A DNA stretch of 64,000 nt, taken from contig NZ_BMFY01000005.1 in the NCBI RefSeq assembly GCF_014639315.1, positions 62,001 through 126,000 on the forward strand, written 5' to 3'. Both the position numbers and the translations under genes were made by a program. This DNA is from Sediminivirga luteola. GTDB lineage: Bacteria > Actinomycetota > Actinomycetes > Actinomycetales > Brevibacteriaceae. This document shows positions 32,790-48,282 of the stretch, in pieces (position 1 is the stretch's first letter; each line of letters starts with the position of its first letter). Below the pieces are notes generated by a model, which was not told where the DNA came from, did not search any database, and worked only from the letters and a program-made list of their open reading frames with translations.

Positions 32790-33586
32790 GCGCCCCCACT
32801 CAGGTCCTCTTCGACGCGCCCGGGCCCAAGGCCAGACGGAACAACGTCCTCATCTCGATCGCCTCGGCGCTGCTGCTGGCGGCGCTGGTGGCGTACATCG
32901 TCTGGAAGTTCTACGACGCCGGCCAGCTGGAGGCCGACAAGTGGACTCCGTTCACCTACACCATCATCCAGAACGTGCTGCTCCGCGGCCTGCTGGCCAC
33001 GCTGCAGGTGGCGGCGGTCGCGACCGTGCTGGCGCTCATCGTCGGCGTCGTCTTCGCGCTGCTGCGGCTGTCCTCGCGCCGGTACATCTCCATTCCGGCC
33101 ACCATCGTCCTGGAGTTCTTCCGGGGCATCCCGGTGCTGCTGCTCATCTTCGCGGTGTTCTACATCGGCGGTCGCGGGGTGGGTCCGTTCTGGGCGGTCG
33201 TGATCGGCCTGACGCTCTACAACGGGATGGTCATCGCGGAGATCATCCGCGCCGGCGTCCTCTCCGTGCCCAAGGGGCAGAAGGAAGCCGCGATGGCCAT
33301 CGGGCTCCGTCCGGGCCAGGTGATGAGCATCGTGCTGATGCCGCAGGCCCTGCGGGTGATGATGCCGACGATCGTGGCGCAGCTGGTGGTCCTGCTGAAG
33401 GACTCCGCCCTGGGCTACCTGGTCACGTACCGGGACCTGCTCGCGGAGGTCAACAACATCGGGCGCGACTACCAGAACCTGCTGCCGACGTTCATCATCG
33501 GCGCCGCGATCTACATCCTGGTCAACATGCTCGTCGCCGGCTTCGCCCGGTACCTGGAGCGCCGCCTCCAGCGCACCCGCGCCTGA
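32786..33586 (+). CDS. gluD: Glutamate ABC transporter permease
   Basis: A 266-residue permease paralogous to gluC, with an extra N-terminal cytoplasmic segment (APTQVLFDAPGPKARRNN) as in other GluD proteins. The EAA loop is GQKEAAMAIGLRPGQVMSIVLMPQALR, and LEFFRGIPVLLLIFAVFYIG is the membrane-entry motif. It completes the importer. The reading frame starts within the stop of gluC. After its stop comes the 258-bp gap 33587-33844, holding a hairpin repeat and the promoter of the cysteine desulfurase gene. Confidence 0.93.
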   Translation: MSAPTQVLFDAPGPKARRNNVLISIASALLLAALVAYIVWKFYDAGQLEADKWTPFTYTIIQNVLLRGLLATLQVAAVATVLALIVGVVFALLRLSSRRYISIPATIVLEFFRGIPVLLLIFAVFYIGGRGVGPFWAVVIGLTLYNGMVIAEIIRAGVLSVPKGQKEAAMAIGLRPGQVMSIVLMPQALRVMMPTIVAQLVVLLKDSALGYLVTYRDLLAEVNNIGRDYQNLLPTFIIGAAIYILVNMLVAGFARYLERRLQRTRA

Positions 33587-33624
33587 GTCGCACCCGGGCC
33601 CGCGCCGGGCGTAGGCGGCACTGG

Positions 33625-33691
33625 TGATTCCGGGGTTGTGTACTAATTCCTGGTGCACTCACGCGGAAATAGCGCACAAGCCCGGAACCAA
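33625..33691. repeat. 67-bp imperfect-hairpin intergenic repeat, copy B
   Basis: This copy folds into a long stem. TTCCGGGGTTGTG (33628-33640) pairs with CACAAGCCCGGAA (33675-33687) at 12 of 13 positions. An inner stem (CTA/TAG, TTCC/GGAA, GTG/CAC) continues to a 4-nt tip. It matches copy A at 18268-18334 over its full 67 bp. It could serve as the gluD terminator and/or be a small mobile REP-like element. Confidence 0.6.
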
Positions 33692-33831
33692 GTGCATGCC
33701 GGTGGGCAGACCAGCAATGGGCGAGGCGATATGACTGGCGAGTTGCCGGACCGGTCTGCCGGGCTCACCCGCCGGGCCGGCTCGTGCCCGCCGGGCCGGC
33801 CTCTGTTCCGGCAGTGCCTGGCCGCCAGGCG

Positions 33832-33837
33832 TAAAAT
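33832..33837 (+). promoter_or_regulatory. -10 hexamer of leaderless cysteine desulfurase transcript
   Basis: TAAAAT followed by exactly 7 nt and the GTG at 33845. It supports the short start of the cysteine desulfurase. Confidence 0.6.
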
Positions 33838-33844
33838 CGACTGC

Positions 33845-35044
<1,200 letters not shown>

Positions 35045-35120
35045 AGGTTCCGGCGACTGCAAGGGCCGTGCGGGCACTACGAAACGCCTGCACCAATGAG
35101 ATGAGAGGAGAACGCCGCCG

Positions 35121-36278
35121 ATGAAGGTACTCGCCGCGATGAGCGGCGGAGTCGATTCCGCCGTGGCCGCCGCGCGGGCGGTCGAGGCCGGTCACGAGGT
35201 CGTCGGCGTCCACCTGGCGCTCTCCCGCATGCCCGGAACCCTGCGCACGGGCTCCCGCGGCTGCTGCACCATCGAGGACTCCCGCGACGCGCATCGTGCC
35301 GCCGGCGTCCTGGGCATCCCGTTCTACGTCTGGGACTTCTCGGAGCGGTTCAAGGAGGATATCGTCGACGACTTCATCGCCGAGTACGCTTCCGGCCGCA
35401 CGCCCAATCCGTGCATGCGCTGCAATGAGCGGATCAAGTTCGCGGCACTGCTCGACCGGGCGCTGGCGCTGGGCTTCGACGCCGTGGCCACCGGCCACTA
35501 CGCCGAGGTCCGCTACACCGCCGACGGCCATCCGGAACTGCATCGCGGCGCTGACCTGAACAAGGACCAGTCCTATGTGCTGGGCGTCCTGACGGAGGAA
35601 CAGCTGCGGCACTCCTACTTCCCGATCGGCGCCACCGCCTCCAAGGCGGAGGTCCGCGCCGAGGCCGCCGAGCGCGGTTTGAGCGTGGCGAACAAGCCGG
35701 ACTCCTACGACATCTGCTTCATCCCCGACGGCGACACCAAGGCCTGGCTGGCGGACAAGATTCCCATGCGCCCGGGACTGATCAAGGACCGTTCGGGCGA
35801 GGAGCTGGGCACCCACGACGGCGCGATGACCTTCACGATCGGCCAGCGTAAGGGCCTGAAGGTCGACCGGCCGGCGCCCGATGGCGGGCCCCGGTACGTG
35901 GTCGGCATCGACGCGGCGGCCAACACGGTCACCGTCGGCCCGCGCGAGGCGTTGCGCGTCGGCGAGCTGGAAGGCATCCGGGCCACCTGGTGCGGGCAGC
36001 CCCCGGAGGGAATCGGGCACAGCCGCGAGGACGGCATCGACTGCGAGGTGCAAGTCCGTGCGCACGGCAACACCGTGCCGGCCCGTGCCTGGCTCGGCCG
36101 CCGGGACGAGACGCCCGGCGCGGACGGAACCCGCCCGGCCGGTCAGCATGTGCACGTCGCGCTGGAGGAACCTTTCACCGGAGTAGCGCCGGGGCAGACG
36201 ATGGTGCTCTACGCCGGCACGCGTGTGCTGGGCCAGGCCACCATCGACCGGACCCGCAGCCTGGATCCCGCGGCATGA
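35121..36278 (+). CDS. mnmA: tRNA-specific 2-thiouridylase
   Basis: An ATP-pyrophosphatase (385 aa) that places sulfur on U34 of tRNAs for Lys, Glu and Gln. The PP-loop [12 protein letters not shown] activates the uridine. The catalytic Cys pair lies in PNPCMRCNE and in [27 protein letters not shown] and the C-terminal beta barrel complete the fold. GAGGAG precedes the ATG. The gene follows the cysteine desulfurase that supplies sulfur and overlaps the next gene, a peptidase, by 4 nt. No separate TusA-like relay protein is seen here, so direct transfer is likely. Confidence 0.96.
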   Translation: MKVLAAMSGGVDSAVAAARAVEAGHEVVGVHLALSRMPGTLRTGSRGCCTIEDSRDAHRAAGVLGIPFYVWDFSERFKEDIVDDFIAEYASGRTPNPCMRCNERIKFAALLDRALALGFDAVATGHYAEVRYTADGHPELHRGADLNKDQSYVLGVLTEEQLRHSYFPIGATASKAEVRAEAAERGLSVANKPDSYDICFIPDGDTKAWLADKIPMRPGLIKDRSGEELGTHDGAMTFTIGQRKGLKVDRPAPDGGPRYVVGIDAAANTVTVGPREALRVGELEGIRATWCGQPPEGIGHSREDGIDCEVQVRAHGNTVPARAWLGRRDETPGADGTRPAGQHVHVALEEPFTGVAPGQTMVLYAGTRVLGQATIDRTRSLDPAA

Positions 36279-38398
36279 CCCAGCCGCCCGGTCCCGGATC
36301 CGATCCCGCGCCGGGACCACCGGCCGGCGAGCCTCCCCTGGGCCCCGCCGCTCCCGGGGAATCCCCGCTCATCGCCCCGCACGGATCCTGGGACTCGCCA
36401 CTGAGTGCGGAGCAGGTCGCCCGCGGCACGCATGTGACGGCGGCGCACTTCGTCGATGACGAGATCTGGTACTCCGCGCGGCTGCCGGACCAGGACGGGC
36501 GCACCTCGGTGCAGCGCCGCCGCCCGGACGGCACGGTCGGCACGGTCCTCGGCGGGCGCTGGAACGTGCACTCACTGGTCCACGAGTACGGCGGCGGCGC
36601 ATGGACGGTCCATGAAACCGCGGACGGTCCCGTGCTGTACTTCGTGCACCTTGACGATCAGCGCCTCTACCGCCTCTCGCCCGGCGCCGACGGCAGGGAC
36701 AGCGGGAAGCCGGAACCGCTGACGCCCCCGTCTGGCGGGCGGGTGCGCTACGGGGACCTCACCATCACCGGCGGCACCCTCTGGGCGGTCGAGGAGACCC
36801 ATGTGGAGGCGCGCCGGGTGGCCGGCGCCCACGGCGAGCCCCACGATCCCGCCGCCGCGGTCTCCCGGCGGCTGGTGGCCCTCACCGCTGAGGGAATGCG
36901 TCCCGTGGTGGAGGGCACGCACTTCCTCGCCTGGCCGCGCGTCTGCCCGGACGGCACCCGCCTGGCATGGATCGGCTGGGATCACCCGTCCATGCCCTGG
37001 GACGGCACGCGCCTGTACACCGCCCGGATCGCCGATGACGGCTCAGGCCCCCGAATCCAGGGCGACCCCCTCGTGCTGGCCGGCTCGGACGCCGAATCCG
37101 TGCTGCAGCCCGAATGGGCGTCCTCCCGCCGGCTGATGTTCAGCTCCGACCGGTCCGGCTACTGGAATCTCTACGCCGTGGACCCTGAGCTGGCGGAGGC
37201 CCGGGCCGGCCTGGTCCCGGAACTGATCGAGGTGCTCACGCCACCGCGGGACATCGGCGGGCCGCTGTGGACGCTCGGCGCACGCTGGTACGGCTTCGCC
37301 GGGCCGGGCGGCGCGCTGCTGGCCGAATCACGGCACGGGACTTCGCAGCTGCACTGGCTCAGCCCCTCCGGCGAAGCACGCGAGCTGGAGACCCCGTTCG
37401 ACTCCCTCGTGCTCGCCGATGTGCATCCGGCCGGCCGGCACGCGCTCGTCATCGGCGCCGGCCGTCACATGCTCACCGGTCTCTACGTGCTCGATCTCCT
37501 GAGCGGGGAGGCCGAAGCCGTCCGCCTGCACGCCCCTGAGGCGGCCATGGACGCGGGATACCTGCCAGAGCCCTACGAGGAGACGTTCGCCGATCCGGAG
37601 ACCGGCCGCGAGGTGCACGCCGTCGTGTATCCGCCGCGCAACCCGCGCCACCGGGGCCTCCAGGGAGAACTTCCGCCGTACCTGGCCCTCGTCCACGGCG
37701 GCCCCACCGCGCAGGCGACGGTCGGCCTGCACCCGCACCACGCGTTCTTCACCTCCCGCGGCATCGGCGTCGTGGACGTCAACTACGGCGGCTCCAGCGG
37801 CTACGGGCGCGAGTACCGCGAGCGGCTGCGCGGTCAGTGGGGTGTGGTCGACGTCGCCGATGCGGTGACCGCGGTACGGGGTCTGGTCGCCCAGGGGCTC
37901 GCCGACCCGGAACGCCTGCTCATCTCGGGCGGCTCGGCCGGCGGCTGGACCGTGCTCTCGGCGCTGACGTCCACCGATGTGTTCGCCGCGGGCGCTTCCT
38001 ACTACGGCGTGGCGGAACTGTCCGCCTTCGTCACGGAGACGCACGACTTCGAGTCCCGGTACATCGACGGCCTGGTCGGGCCGCTGCCCCAGGCGCGGGA
38101 ACTCTACGAACGCCGCGCCCCGCTGAACAACCTCCAGCGTCTGGCCACCCCGGTGATCGTCTTCCAGGGCATGCGCGACCCGATCGTGCCGCCCAGCCAG
38201 GCGGAACGGCTGCGCGCCGGTCTGGAGGAAGCGGGCGTGCCGTACGCGTACCTGACCTTCGAGAACGAGTCGCACGGCTTCCAGCGGCCCGCGAGTATCG
38301 TGGAGTCCCTCCAGGCTGAACTGGCGTTCTACGGCCGAGTGCTCGGGTTCGAGACACCCTGGAACCACCTGATCCGGCTGCGAGGACGAGGCCGGTGA
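36275..38398 (+). CDS. Prolyl oligopeptidase family (S9) peptidase
   Basis: A 707-residue peptidase. A beta-propeller fills residues ~60-420 (repeated strands with W and DG turns, e.g. [18 protein letters not shown] and [17 protein letters not shown]). The alpha/beta-hydrolase domain follows, with catalytic Ser554 in SGGSAGGW, Asp in MRDPIVPP and His in NESHGFQ. No signal peptide, so cytoplasmic. The first ~35 residues are Pro/Gly-rich and disordered. It removes short peptides or acyl-amino acids, a general role inferred from the family. The start overlaps the mnmA stop (ATGA). Confidence 0.92.
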   Translation: MTQPPGPGSDPAPGPPAGEPPLGPAAPGESPLIAPHGSWDSPLSAEQVARGTHVTAAHFVDDEIWYSARLPDQDGRTSVQRRRPDGTVGTVLGGRWNVHSLVHEYGGGAWTVHETADGPVLYFVHLDDQRLYRLSPGADGRDSGKPEPLTPPSGGRVRYGDLTITGGTLWAVEETHVEARRVAGAHGEPHDPAAAVSRRLVALTAEGMRPVVEGTHFLAWPRVCPDGTRLAWIGWDHPSMPWDGTRLYTARIADDGSGPRIQGDPLVLAGSDAESVLQPEWASSRRLMFSSDRSGYWNLYAVDPELAEARAGLVPELIEVLTPPRDIGGPLWTLGARWYGFAGPGGALLAESRHGTSQLHWLSPSGEARELETPFDSLVLADVHPAGRHALVIGAGRHMLTGLYVLDLLSGEAEAVRLHAPEAAMDAGYLPEPYEETFADPETGREVHAVVYPPRNPRHRGLQGELPPYLALVHGGPTAQATVGLHPHHAFFTSRGIGVVDVNYGGSSGYGREYRERLRGQWGVVDVADAVTAVRGLVAQGLADPERLLISGGSAGGWTVLSALTSTDVFAAGASYYGVAELSAFVTETHDFESRYIDGLVGPLPQARELYERRAPLNNLQRLATPVIVFQGMRDPIVPPSQAERLRAGLEEAGVPYAYLTFENESHGFQRPASIVESLQAELAFYGRVLGFETPWNHLIRLRGRGR

Positions 38399-38453
38399 GG
38401 CGCCGGCGAGGGTGCGCGAACGCCCGCACGGCTTTCAGAGCGGTCCGCAGTGA

Positions 38454-38471
38454 CGGAATCAGCTGATTCCG
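38454..38471. terminator. 18-bp perfect palindrome downstream of the peptidase gene
   Basis: CGGAATCAGCTGATTCCG is fully self-complementary, and the flanks AGTGA and CACTC add partial pairing. It lies 55 nt after the peptidase stop. As RNA the central GC-AGCTG-ATT part would need an unpaired tip. As DNA it could be a dimeric regulator site for the downstream gene. Confidence 0.4.
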
Positions 38472-38504
38472 CACTCACCGCGCAGCGCCGGGGTGCGGGG
38501 ACGG

Positions 38505-38548
38505 TTTCAGTGACAGTTTCAGTGGCAGCGTGAGAGACGGTTTCAGTG
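38505..38548 (+). repeat. Three TTTCAGTG direct repeats, 12-nt phased
   Basis: TTTCAGTG occurs at 38505-38512, 38517-38524 and 38541-38548, so the spacing is 12 and then 24 nt. The first and third are embedded in an identical 15-mer GACGGTTTCAGTGAC. The array sits directly before the ribosome site of the MetE-like gene. Regular phasing suggests tandem protein binding or a short mRNA structure. Confidence 0.5.
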
Positions 38549-38570
38549 ACGGGAAGGGGAGGGATATCCG

Positions 38571-42180
<3,610 letters not shown>

Positions 42181-42247
42181 ACTCGGTTCTCGGTCCGGTG
42201 CGCAGCGCACGGGCCGAAGGACGCATACGAACGAGGAGAGGGTGACC

Positions 42248-42547
42248 ATGCCCGGGGAGATCACCACCGAGCAGGTGGCGCATCTGGCGCAGCTGGCTCG
42301 CATCGCCGCCGATGAGCAGGAGCTGGCCCAGCTCAGCCAGGATCTGGGGAAGATCCTGGGGGCCGTGGCCCGCGTCCAGGAGATCGCCACGGACGAGGTG
42401 CCGGCCACCAGCCATCCGATTCCGCTGAGCAACGTTTACCGCGAGGACGTCCCGGTGCCGACCCTCACCCAGGAGGAGGCCCTCTCGGGTGCCCCGGAGG
42501 CCGCCGAGGGCAAGTTCGCCGTCCCGCAGATCCTCGGGGAGGAGTGA
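42248..42547 (+). CDS. gatC: Asp/Glu-tRNA amidotransferase subunit C
   Basis: A 99-residue subunit that stabilises the GatA/GatB complex. Typical features are [50 protein letters not shown], and LREDVP-type and GKFAVPQIL motifs near the end. The ATG at 42248 is preferred over a GTG at 42242. GAGGAG lies upstream, and a small hairpin (~42193-42215) separates it from ligA. It is followed by gatA one base after its stop. The GatCAB enzyme converts Glu-tRNA(Gln) and Asp-tRNA(Asn) to the amidated forms. No asparaginyl- or glutaminyl-tRNA synthetase gene is visible nearby. Confidence 0.95.
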   Translation: MPGEITTEQVAHLAQLARIAADEQELAQLSQDLGKILGAVARVQEIATDEVPATSHPIPLSNVYREDVPVPTLTQEEALSGAPEAAEGKFAVPQILGEE

Positions 42548-42548
42548 G

Positions 42549-44081
<1,533 letters not shown>

Positions 44082-44083
44082 CG

Positions 44084-45583
44084 ATGGCGCGCCTGCTGTC
44101 CTATGAGGAGGCCGTGTCCCGCTTCGACCCGGTGCTCGGCATCGAGGTCCACGTCGAGCTCGGCACCAGGACCAAGATGTTCGACGGCGCCCCGAACTCC
44201 TTCGGCGCGGACTCGAACGAGAACGTCACCCCGGTGTCGCTGGGCCTGCCCGGAGTGCTGCCGGTGCTGAACGAGAAGGCCGTGGAGTACGCGGTGAAGA
44301 TCGGACTGGCCCTCGGTTGCGAGATCGCCGAATCGTGCCGGTTCGCCCGGAAGAACTACTTCTACCCGGACGTGCCGAAGAACTTCCAGACCTCTCAGTA
44401 CGACGAGCCGATCGCCTTCGACGGCGTGCTGCCGGTGGAGCTGGAGGACGGCGAACAGCTCGAGGTGCTCATCGAGCGGGCCCATATGGAGGAAGACGCG
44501 GGGAAGAACACCCACGTCGGCGGCGCCACGGGCCGCATCCACGGCGCGGAGTACTCCCTGGTGGACTACAACCGGGCCGGCGTGCCGCTGGTGGAGATCG
44601 TCACCCGGCCGATCACCGGTACCGGCGCCAGGGCACCGGAGGTCGCGCGGGCCTATGTGCAGACGCTGCGGGACATCTTCCGCGCCCTGGGCGTCTCCGA
44701 GGCGCGCATGGAGCAGGGCAATGTGCGGGCCGATATCAACGTCTCTCTCCGTGAGTCGCCCGACGCTCCGCTGGGCACCCGGACCGAGACGAAGAATGTC
44801 AACTCGTTCCGCTCCATCGAACGGGCCGTGCGCTATGAGATCCAGCGGCAGGCGACGGTGCTCTCCCAGGGCGAGAAGATCATCCAGGAGACCCGTCACT
44901 TCCACGAGGACGACGGCACGACCTCCGCGGGGAGGGTGAAATCCGACGCCGACGACTACCGGTACTTCCCGGAGCCGGACCTGGTGCCGGTCGAGCCGTC
45001 CCGTGAATGGGTCGATCAGCTGCGCGCCTCGCTGCCGGAGCTCCCGGCGGCGCGCCGGCGCCGGCTGCGCCAGGAGTGGGGATTCTCCGAGCTGGAGATG
45101 CGCGATGTCGTGAACGCCAATCTGCTCGACGCCGTCGAGGCCACGGTGACCGCCGGGGCCTCGCCCGCAGCGGCGCGGAAGTGGTGGACCGGTGAGCTCA
45201 CGCGGCAGGCGAACGCCGCGGAGAAGGACGTCGCCGAGCTTGGCGTGACTCCGGAGCACGTGGCCGAGCTCGCCGGGCTGGTGGACGCGGGCAAGCTGAA
45301 CGACAAGCTCGCCCGTCAGGTCCTCGCCGGCGTCATCGAGGGTGAGGGCGGCCCGGGCGAGGTCATGGCCGCCCGTGGCCTGGAGCTGGTGCGCGACGAC
45401 GGCGCCCTGGAGGCGGCCGTGGAGGAGGCCATCGCAGGCAACCCGGACGTGGTGGAGAAGATCAAGGGCGGGAAGATGCAGGCGATCGGCGCCCTCATCG
45501 GTCCGATCATGAAGGCCACCCGTGGCCAGGCCGATGCGGGACGAGCCCGTGAGCTGATCATCGCCAAGCTCGGCCTCGGCTGA
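44084..45583 (+). CDS. gatB: Asp/Glu-tRNA amidotransferase subunit B
   Basis: A 499-residue subunit that binds the tRNA and activates the mischarged amino acid with ATP. It shows [25 protein letters not shown], the [16 protein letters not shown] block, [20 protein letters not shown], and the tail GKANPGEV-type segment ([26 protein letters not shown]). Zn ligands found in some relatives are not obvious here. Its last 26 bp overlap, tail to tail, the end of the divergently oriented EamA transporter gene. Confidence 0.97.
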   Translation: MARLLSYEEAVSRFDPVLGIEVHVELGTRTKMFDGAPNSFGADSNENVTPVSLGLPGVLPVLNEKAVEYAVKIGLALGCEIAESCRFARKNYFYPDVPKNFQTSQYDEPIAFDGVLPVELEDGEQLEVLIERAHMEEDAGKNTHVGGATGRIHGAEYSLVDYNRAGVPLVEIVTRPITGTGARAPEVARAYVQTLRDIFRALGVSEARMEQGNVRADINVSLRESPDAPLGTRTETKNVNSFRSIERAVRYEIQRQATVLSQGEKIIQETRHFHEDDGTTSAGRVKSDADDYRYFPEPDLVPVEPSREWVDQLRASLPELPAARRRRLRQEWGFSELEMRDVVNANLLDAVEATVTAGASPAAARKWWTGELTRQANAAEKDVAELGVTPEHVAELAGLVDAGKLNDKLARQVLAGVIEGEGGPGEVMAARGLELVRDDGALEAAVEEAIAGNPDVVEKIKGGKMQAIGALIGPIMKATRGQADAGRARELIIAKLGLG

Positions 45584-46514
45584 GGAACACGGCGGCGACG
45601 CCGATCAGGCAGACGGCGAAGCCCAGCAGCGCGGTCCAGCGGATCGGGTCACCGAACATCAGCCACGCCCAGATCGCCGTGGTGGGCGCGCTCAGGTACA
45701 TCAGCGTGCCCACCCGGGTGGCGTCCGTGTGGCGCAATGTGAGCCAGTAGAAGCCGTAGCCGCCGAAGGTGGACAGCACGATCACCCAGGCGACCGCGAG
45801 CCAGAACGTTCCCTCGGCCAGGAACGGGCCCGTGAGAGTGCCGGTGGCGCCCGCCGCGGCGGTGAAGACTACCGCGCTGGCCAGGCACTGCACCCCTAGT
45901 CCTTCGACGATCGGGGCCCGGCTGGGGGAGGCCGCTTCCATCAGGGTCGCGGCCGTGAGCCCGAGCATGCCGGCGAACGGCAGGAGATAGGCCCAGGGCG
46001 GCGCGGACCCGGTGCTCAGATCGCCGCCGACGACGACCGCGACACCGGCGAAGCCGATCCCCAGGCCGGTCCATCGGCGGGCGCTGGTCCGCTGTCCGAG
46101 CAACGGCCCGGTGAGCGCGCCGGTCAGGAGCGGCTGCAGGGCGGCCACGAGCGCGGAGGTGCCGGCGCCGACGCCGAGCTCGATGGCGCCGATCACGCCG
46201 CCGAGGTAGACCACCTGGCTGAGCACTCCGAGCAGCGCGTGCCGCGGCCAGGCGCGCACGGTCAGGCTCCGGGTGCGGGCGAGCACCAGCAGCACGGCGG
46301 CCACCAGGGGAGCCAGGACGAGGAAACGCCAGGACAGCAGGCTCAGCGTGCTGGCGTCCTGGGTACCGAGCCGGCCACCGACGAAGCCGGAACTCCACAT
46401 GACGACCAGGCCCGCGCTCAACCCCGCCACGACCCAGCCGCCGGCACCGGGCCGGTGGCTCGCCGCTGCTCCCGGCTGAATGCCCGTGGCGTCGGTGGTC
46501 GGCTCGGTTCTCAC
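45558..46514 (-). CDS. EamA/DMT-family transporter
   Basis: A 318-residue membrane protein with ten predicted helices arranged as two EamA units. The first carries [12 protein letters not shown] and [17 protein letters not shown]; the second ends [45 protein letters not shown]. This family exports small metabolites such as amino acids. The GTG at 46514 has AGGAG 7-8 nt upstream. The gene is divergent from a TetR regulator with an operator between them, so it is likely induced by its own substrate or a toxic compound. Its 3' end overlaps gatB by 26 bp. Confidence 0.9.
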   Translation of the reverse strand: MRTEPTTDATGIQPGAAASHRPGAGGWVVAGLSAGLVVMWSSGFVGGRLGTQDASTLSLLSWRFLVLAPLVAAVLLVLARTRSLTVRAWPRHALLGVLSQVVYLGGVIGAIELGVGAGTSALVAALQPLLTGALTGPLLGQRTSARRWTGLGIGFAGVAVVVGGDLSTGSAPPWAYLLPFAGMLGLTAATLMEAASPSRAPIVEGLGVQCLASAVVFTAAAGATGTLTGPFLAEGTFWLAVAWVIVLSTFGGYGFYWLTLRHTDATRVGTLMYLSAPTTAIWAWLMFGDPIRWTALLGFAVCLIGVAAVFLSRGRAWR

Positions 46515-46536
46515 GTGAAGCTCCTTCAGTAAACGG

Positions 46537-46568
46537 ACCGGTATAGTTACTACTATACTGACCGGTAT
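46537..46568. promoter_or_regulatory. TetR operator region between EamA and TetR genes
   Basis: GTATAGT (46541-46547) and ACTATAC (46552-46558) form a perfect inverted repeat with a 4-nt spacer. ACCGGTAT occurs on both sides as direct copies at 46537-46544 and 46561-46568, each containing the palindrome ACCGGT. The region covers the TetR -10 and the EamA promoter (TATACC on the minus strand), so one bound dimer could repress both. Confidence 0.6.
46554..46559 (+). promoter_or_regulatory. -10 hexamer of leaderless tetR transcript
   Basis: TATACT, then exactly 7 nt to the ATG at 46567, within the operator. No ribosome site precedes this ATG. Confidence 0.6.
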
Positions 46569-47145
46569 GGCTGCTGAACATCACGTGCAGACGCTGACAC
46601 CCGGGGGCCGGGCGGTGCTCGACGCGGCGAGTCGGCTGTTCTACGAGCGCGGCATCGCCGCGGTAGGGGTCGACGCGGTCGCCGCGGAGGCGGGGGTGAC
46701 CAAGAAGACGATCTACGACCGGTTCCGCTCCAAGAGCGCGCTGGTGCGGATGTACCTGGCCGAGCGGGATGAGCGGTACCGGCGCTGGGTCGACGCATGG
46801 ATCGCCGAGCACCCGGAGGCCGATCCCGCACTGGCGGTATTCGACGCGCTGGAGTCCTGGCGGGGGTCCCAGGGCGCGAAGGGGTGCGCCTTCGTCCACG
46901 CGCACGCCGAGCTCCTGGCCGAACCGGACCACCCCGCGCACGAGGTGATCCGGGCGCAGAAGCTCTGGCTGCACGAGCGTTTCCGGGTGCTCGTGGAGGA
47001 AGCCGGGCACGCCCGTGCCAAGGAGCTGGCGACGGAGCTGCTCGCCCTGCACGAGGGGGCCACCGTGCTCTATTCCCTCACAGAGACCGGCGATGCGGTG
47101 GCGGCGGCCAGGCGCGCCGCCCAGGCCTTGCTGCGCACCGGCTGA
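46567..47145 (+). CDS. TetR-family regulator
   Basis: A 192-residue regulator. The helix-turn-helix lies in LDAASRLFYERGIAAVGVDAVAAEAGVTKKTIYDRFRSKSALVRMYLAERD. The C-terminal ligand domain (EQAL-type helices: PDHPAHEVIRAQKLWLHERFRVLVEEAG, LALHEGATVLYSLTETGDA) is common in TetR proteins that control exporters. It is transcribed divergently from the EamA transporter, with overlapping operator and promoter elements, so it probably represses the exporter and itself. Translation is likely leaderless. The ligand is unknown. Confidence 0.93.
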   Translation: MAAEHHVQTLTPGGRAVLDAASRLFYERGIAAVGVDAVAAEAGVTKKTIYDRFRSKSALVRMYLAERDERYRRWVDAWIAEHPEADPALAVFDALESWRGSQGAKGCAFVHAHAELLAEPDHPAHEVIRAQKLWLHERFRVLVEEAGHARAKELATELLALHEGATVLYSLTETGDAVAAARRAAQALLRTG

Positions 47146-47221
47146 GCGGCCCGGTCGGCCTCATGGCGGGTCGCTACCTATCTGTACACGCTGTTCTGGC
47201 GGCGACCGGGGGTGGCTGTGC

Positions 47222-47572
47222 TCAGCTTCTCGCCGCCGGCCTCGGGCTGTCCTCCGCCTTGCGGTAGGCGTGGATGACCGTGATGGGGATGCGGCCTCGG
47301 TTGCGGACGGCGTAGCCGTTCGCCCGCGCCCAGGCCCGGACCGCCTGACCGTGCCCGTCACCCTGCGCCGACCCGGTTCCGGTGCCCGTCTTGCGCCGCC
47401 CGCCCACGCGCCGCCCGTATTTCGTCCATCGGCGGATCAGCGCACGGAGTTCGTCTGCGTGCACATGAGTGAGGTCGAGTTCATAGACGTTGTCGTCCAG
47501 CATGAACTGCAGGGTCTCGTCGGCGGGGCTTCCGTCCAAATCATCGATCTTCTTCGTGATGACCTTCTTCAC
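47222..47572 (-). CDS. lsr2: Lsr2-family nucleoid-associated protein
   Basis: A 116-residue DNA-bridging protein. The N-terminal oligomerisation half is VITKKIDDLDGSPADETLQFMLDDNVYELDLT. After a basic Gly/Thr linker, the C-terminal DNA-binding part AVRAWARANGYAVRNRGRIPITVIHAY carries the RGR hook that enters the minor groove of AT-rich DNA. Lsr2 silences foreign or AT-rich genes. The GTG at 47572 has GGAGA about 12 nt upstream, a loose fit. The gene follows the XRE regulator by 46 bp on the same strand. It may be the main Lsr2 or a second copy; the window cannot say. Confidence 0.92.
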   Translation of the reverse strand: MKKVITKKIDDLDGSPADETLQFMLDDNVYELDLTHVHADELRALIRRWTKYGRRVGGRRKTGTGTGSAQGDGHGQAVRAWARANGYAVRNRGRIPITVIHAYRKAEDSPRPAARS

Positions 47573-47618
47573 CGTACTGAGTTGTCTCCGTATCGAGCGG
47601 TCTGTGGTTTACCCGGGG

Positions 47619-47876
47619 TTATTCGGGCTGGAGCGAATGCGGTGTGGAATCGGGTGGAGCGAGAAGATCGAGTGGATCGATATCCAAATGTCCGGCCATG
47701 CTCTCGACCGTCTGCAGAGTCAAATTGCGCTCCCCGCGCTCAACACTTCCCATATAGGTACGGTGAACTCCAAGCTGGGTCGCGAAAGCCTCCTGGGAGA
47801 CTCCCCGCTCCAATCGGTAGAGGCGCAGGTTCCGCCCCACACGCCGCTGAAGATCGCCTATTGTCACGCAATACAT
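47619..47876 (-). CDS. XRE-family helix-turn-helix regulator
   Basis: An ~85-residue single-domain regulator with a clear Cro/C1 helix-turn-helix (VGRNLRLYRLERGVSQEAFATQLGVHRTYMGSVERGERNLTLQTVESMAGHLDIDPLDLL). No other domain is present. The ATG at 47876 gives MYCVTIGDLQ; a GTG at 47867 is the alternative, and an in-frame start at 47909 is less likely. Upstream is a 406-bp gap (47877-48282) without a supportable gene, ending in a TAGGAT -10 for the unknown protein. Such small XRE proteins often regulate the next gene, here lsr2. Confidence 0.85.
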   Translation of the reverse strand: MYCVTIGDLQRRVGRNLRLYRLERGVSQEAFATQLGVHRTYMGSVERGERNLTLQTVESMAGHLDIDPLDLLAPPDSTPHSLQPE

Positions 47877-48253
47877 CGTTCGTGGTCCGCAGTGTTGGGG
47901 TCTACACACTCATGAGTAGCAAGACGCCTGCCGTTACCTGATGGGGTGAGATCGCCGTGGAATGATCCGGTCGTGGGAAAACGGAGGCGTTGTCGCTGTG
48001 ATTGCATCATCCGGACCGGCGCCTATCGGCCCGCTTTGACGATAACGTCTTCCGGGCCATCTTACGGCAGAAAGACATATACCTCCGCTTTATAGCCGCG
48101 GGCCGCCCGTGAGGACAATACCGTTGATTTGTCCTGTCCGGCGCGGTGTTCCTGACTGAGTACTGGGGAAATGCCGCGCGGGGCACGTGACGGGCCGCCG
48201 GGGTCGTCGCTGTGAACTGACGCCTGGCCGCGTCCCCACGGGGCTCCACGCCG

Positions 48254-48259
48254 TAGGAT
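48254..48259 (+). promoter_or_regulatory. -10 hexamer upstream of the coiled-coil protein gene
   Basis: TAGGAT, about 24 nt before the ATG at 48283, with GGAGGAGA in between as ribosome site. No convincing -35 was found. The rest of the gap 47877-48253 shows no repeat or gene. Confidence 0.4.
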
Positions 48260-48282
48260 TGGAAGCCATACGGAGGAGAACC

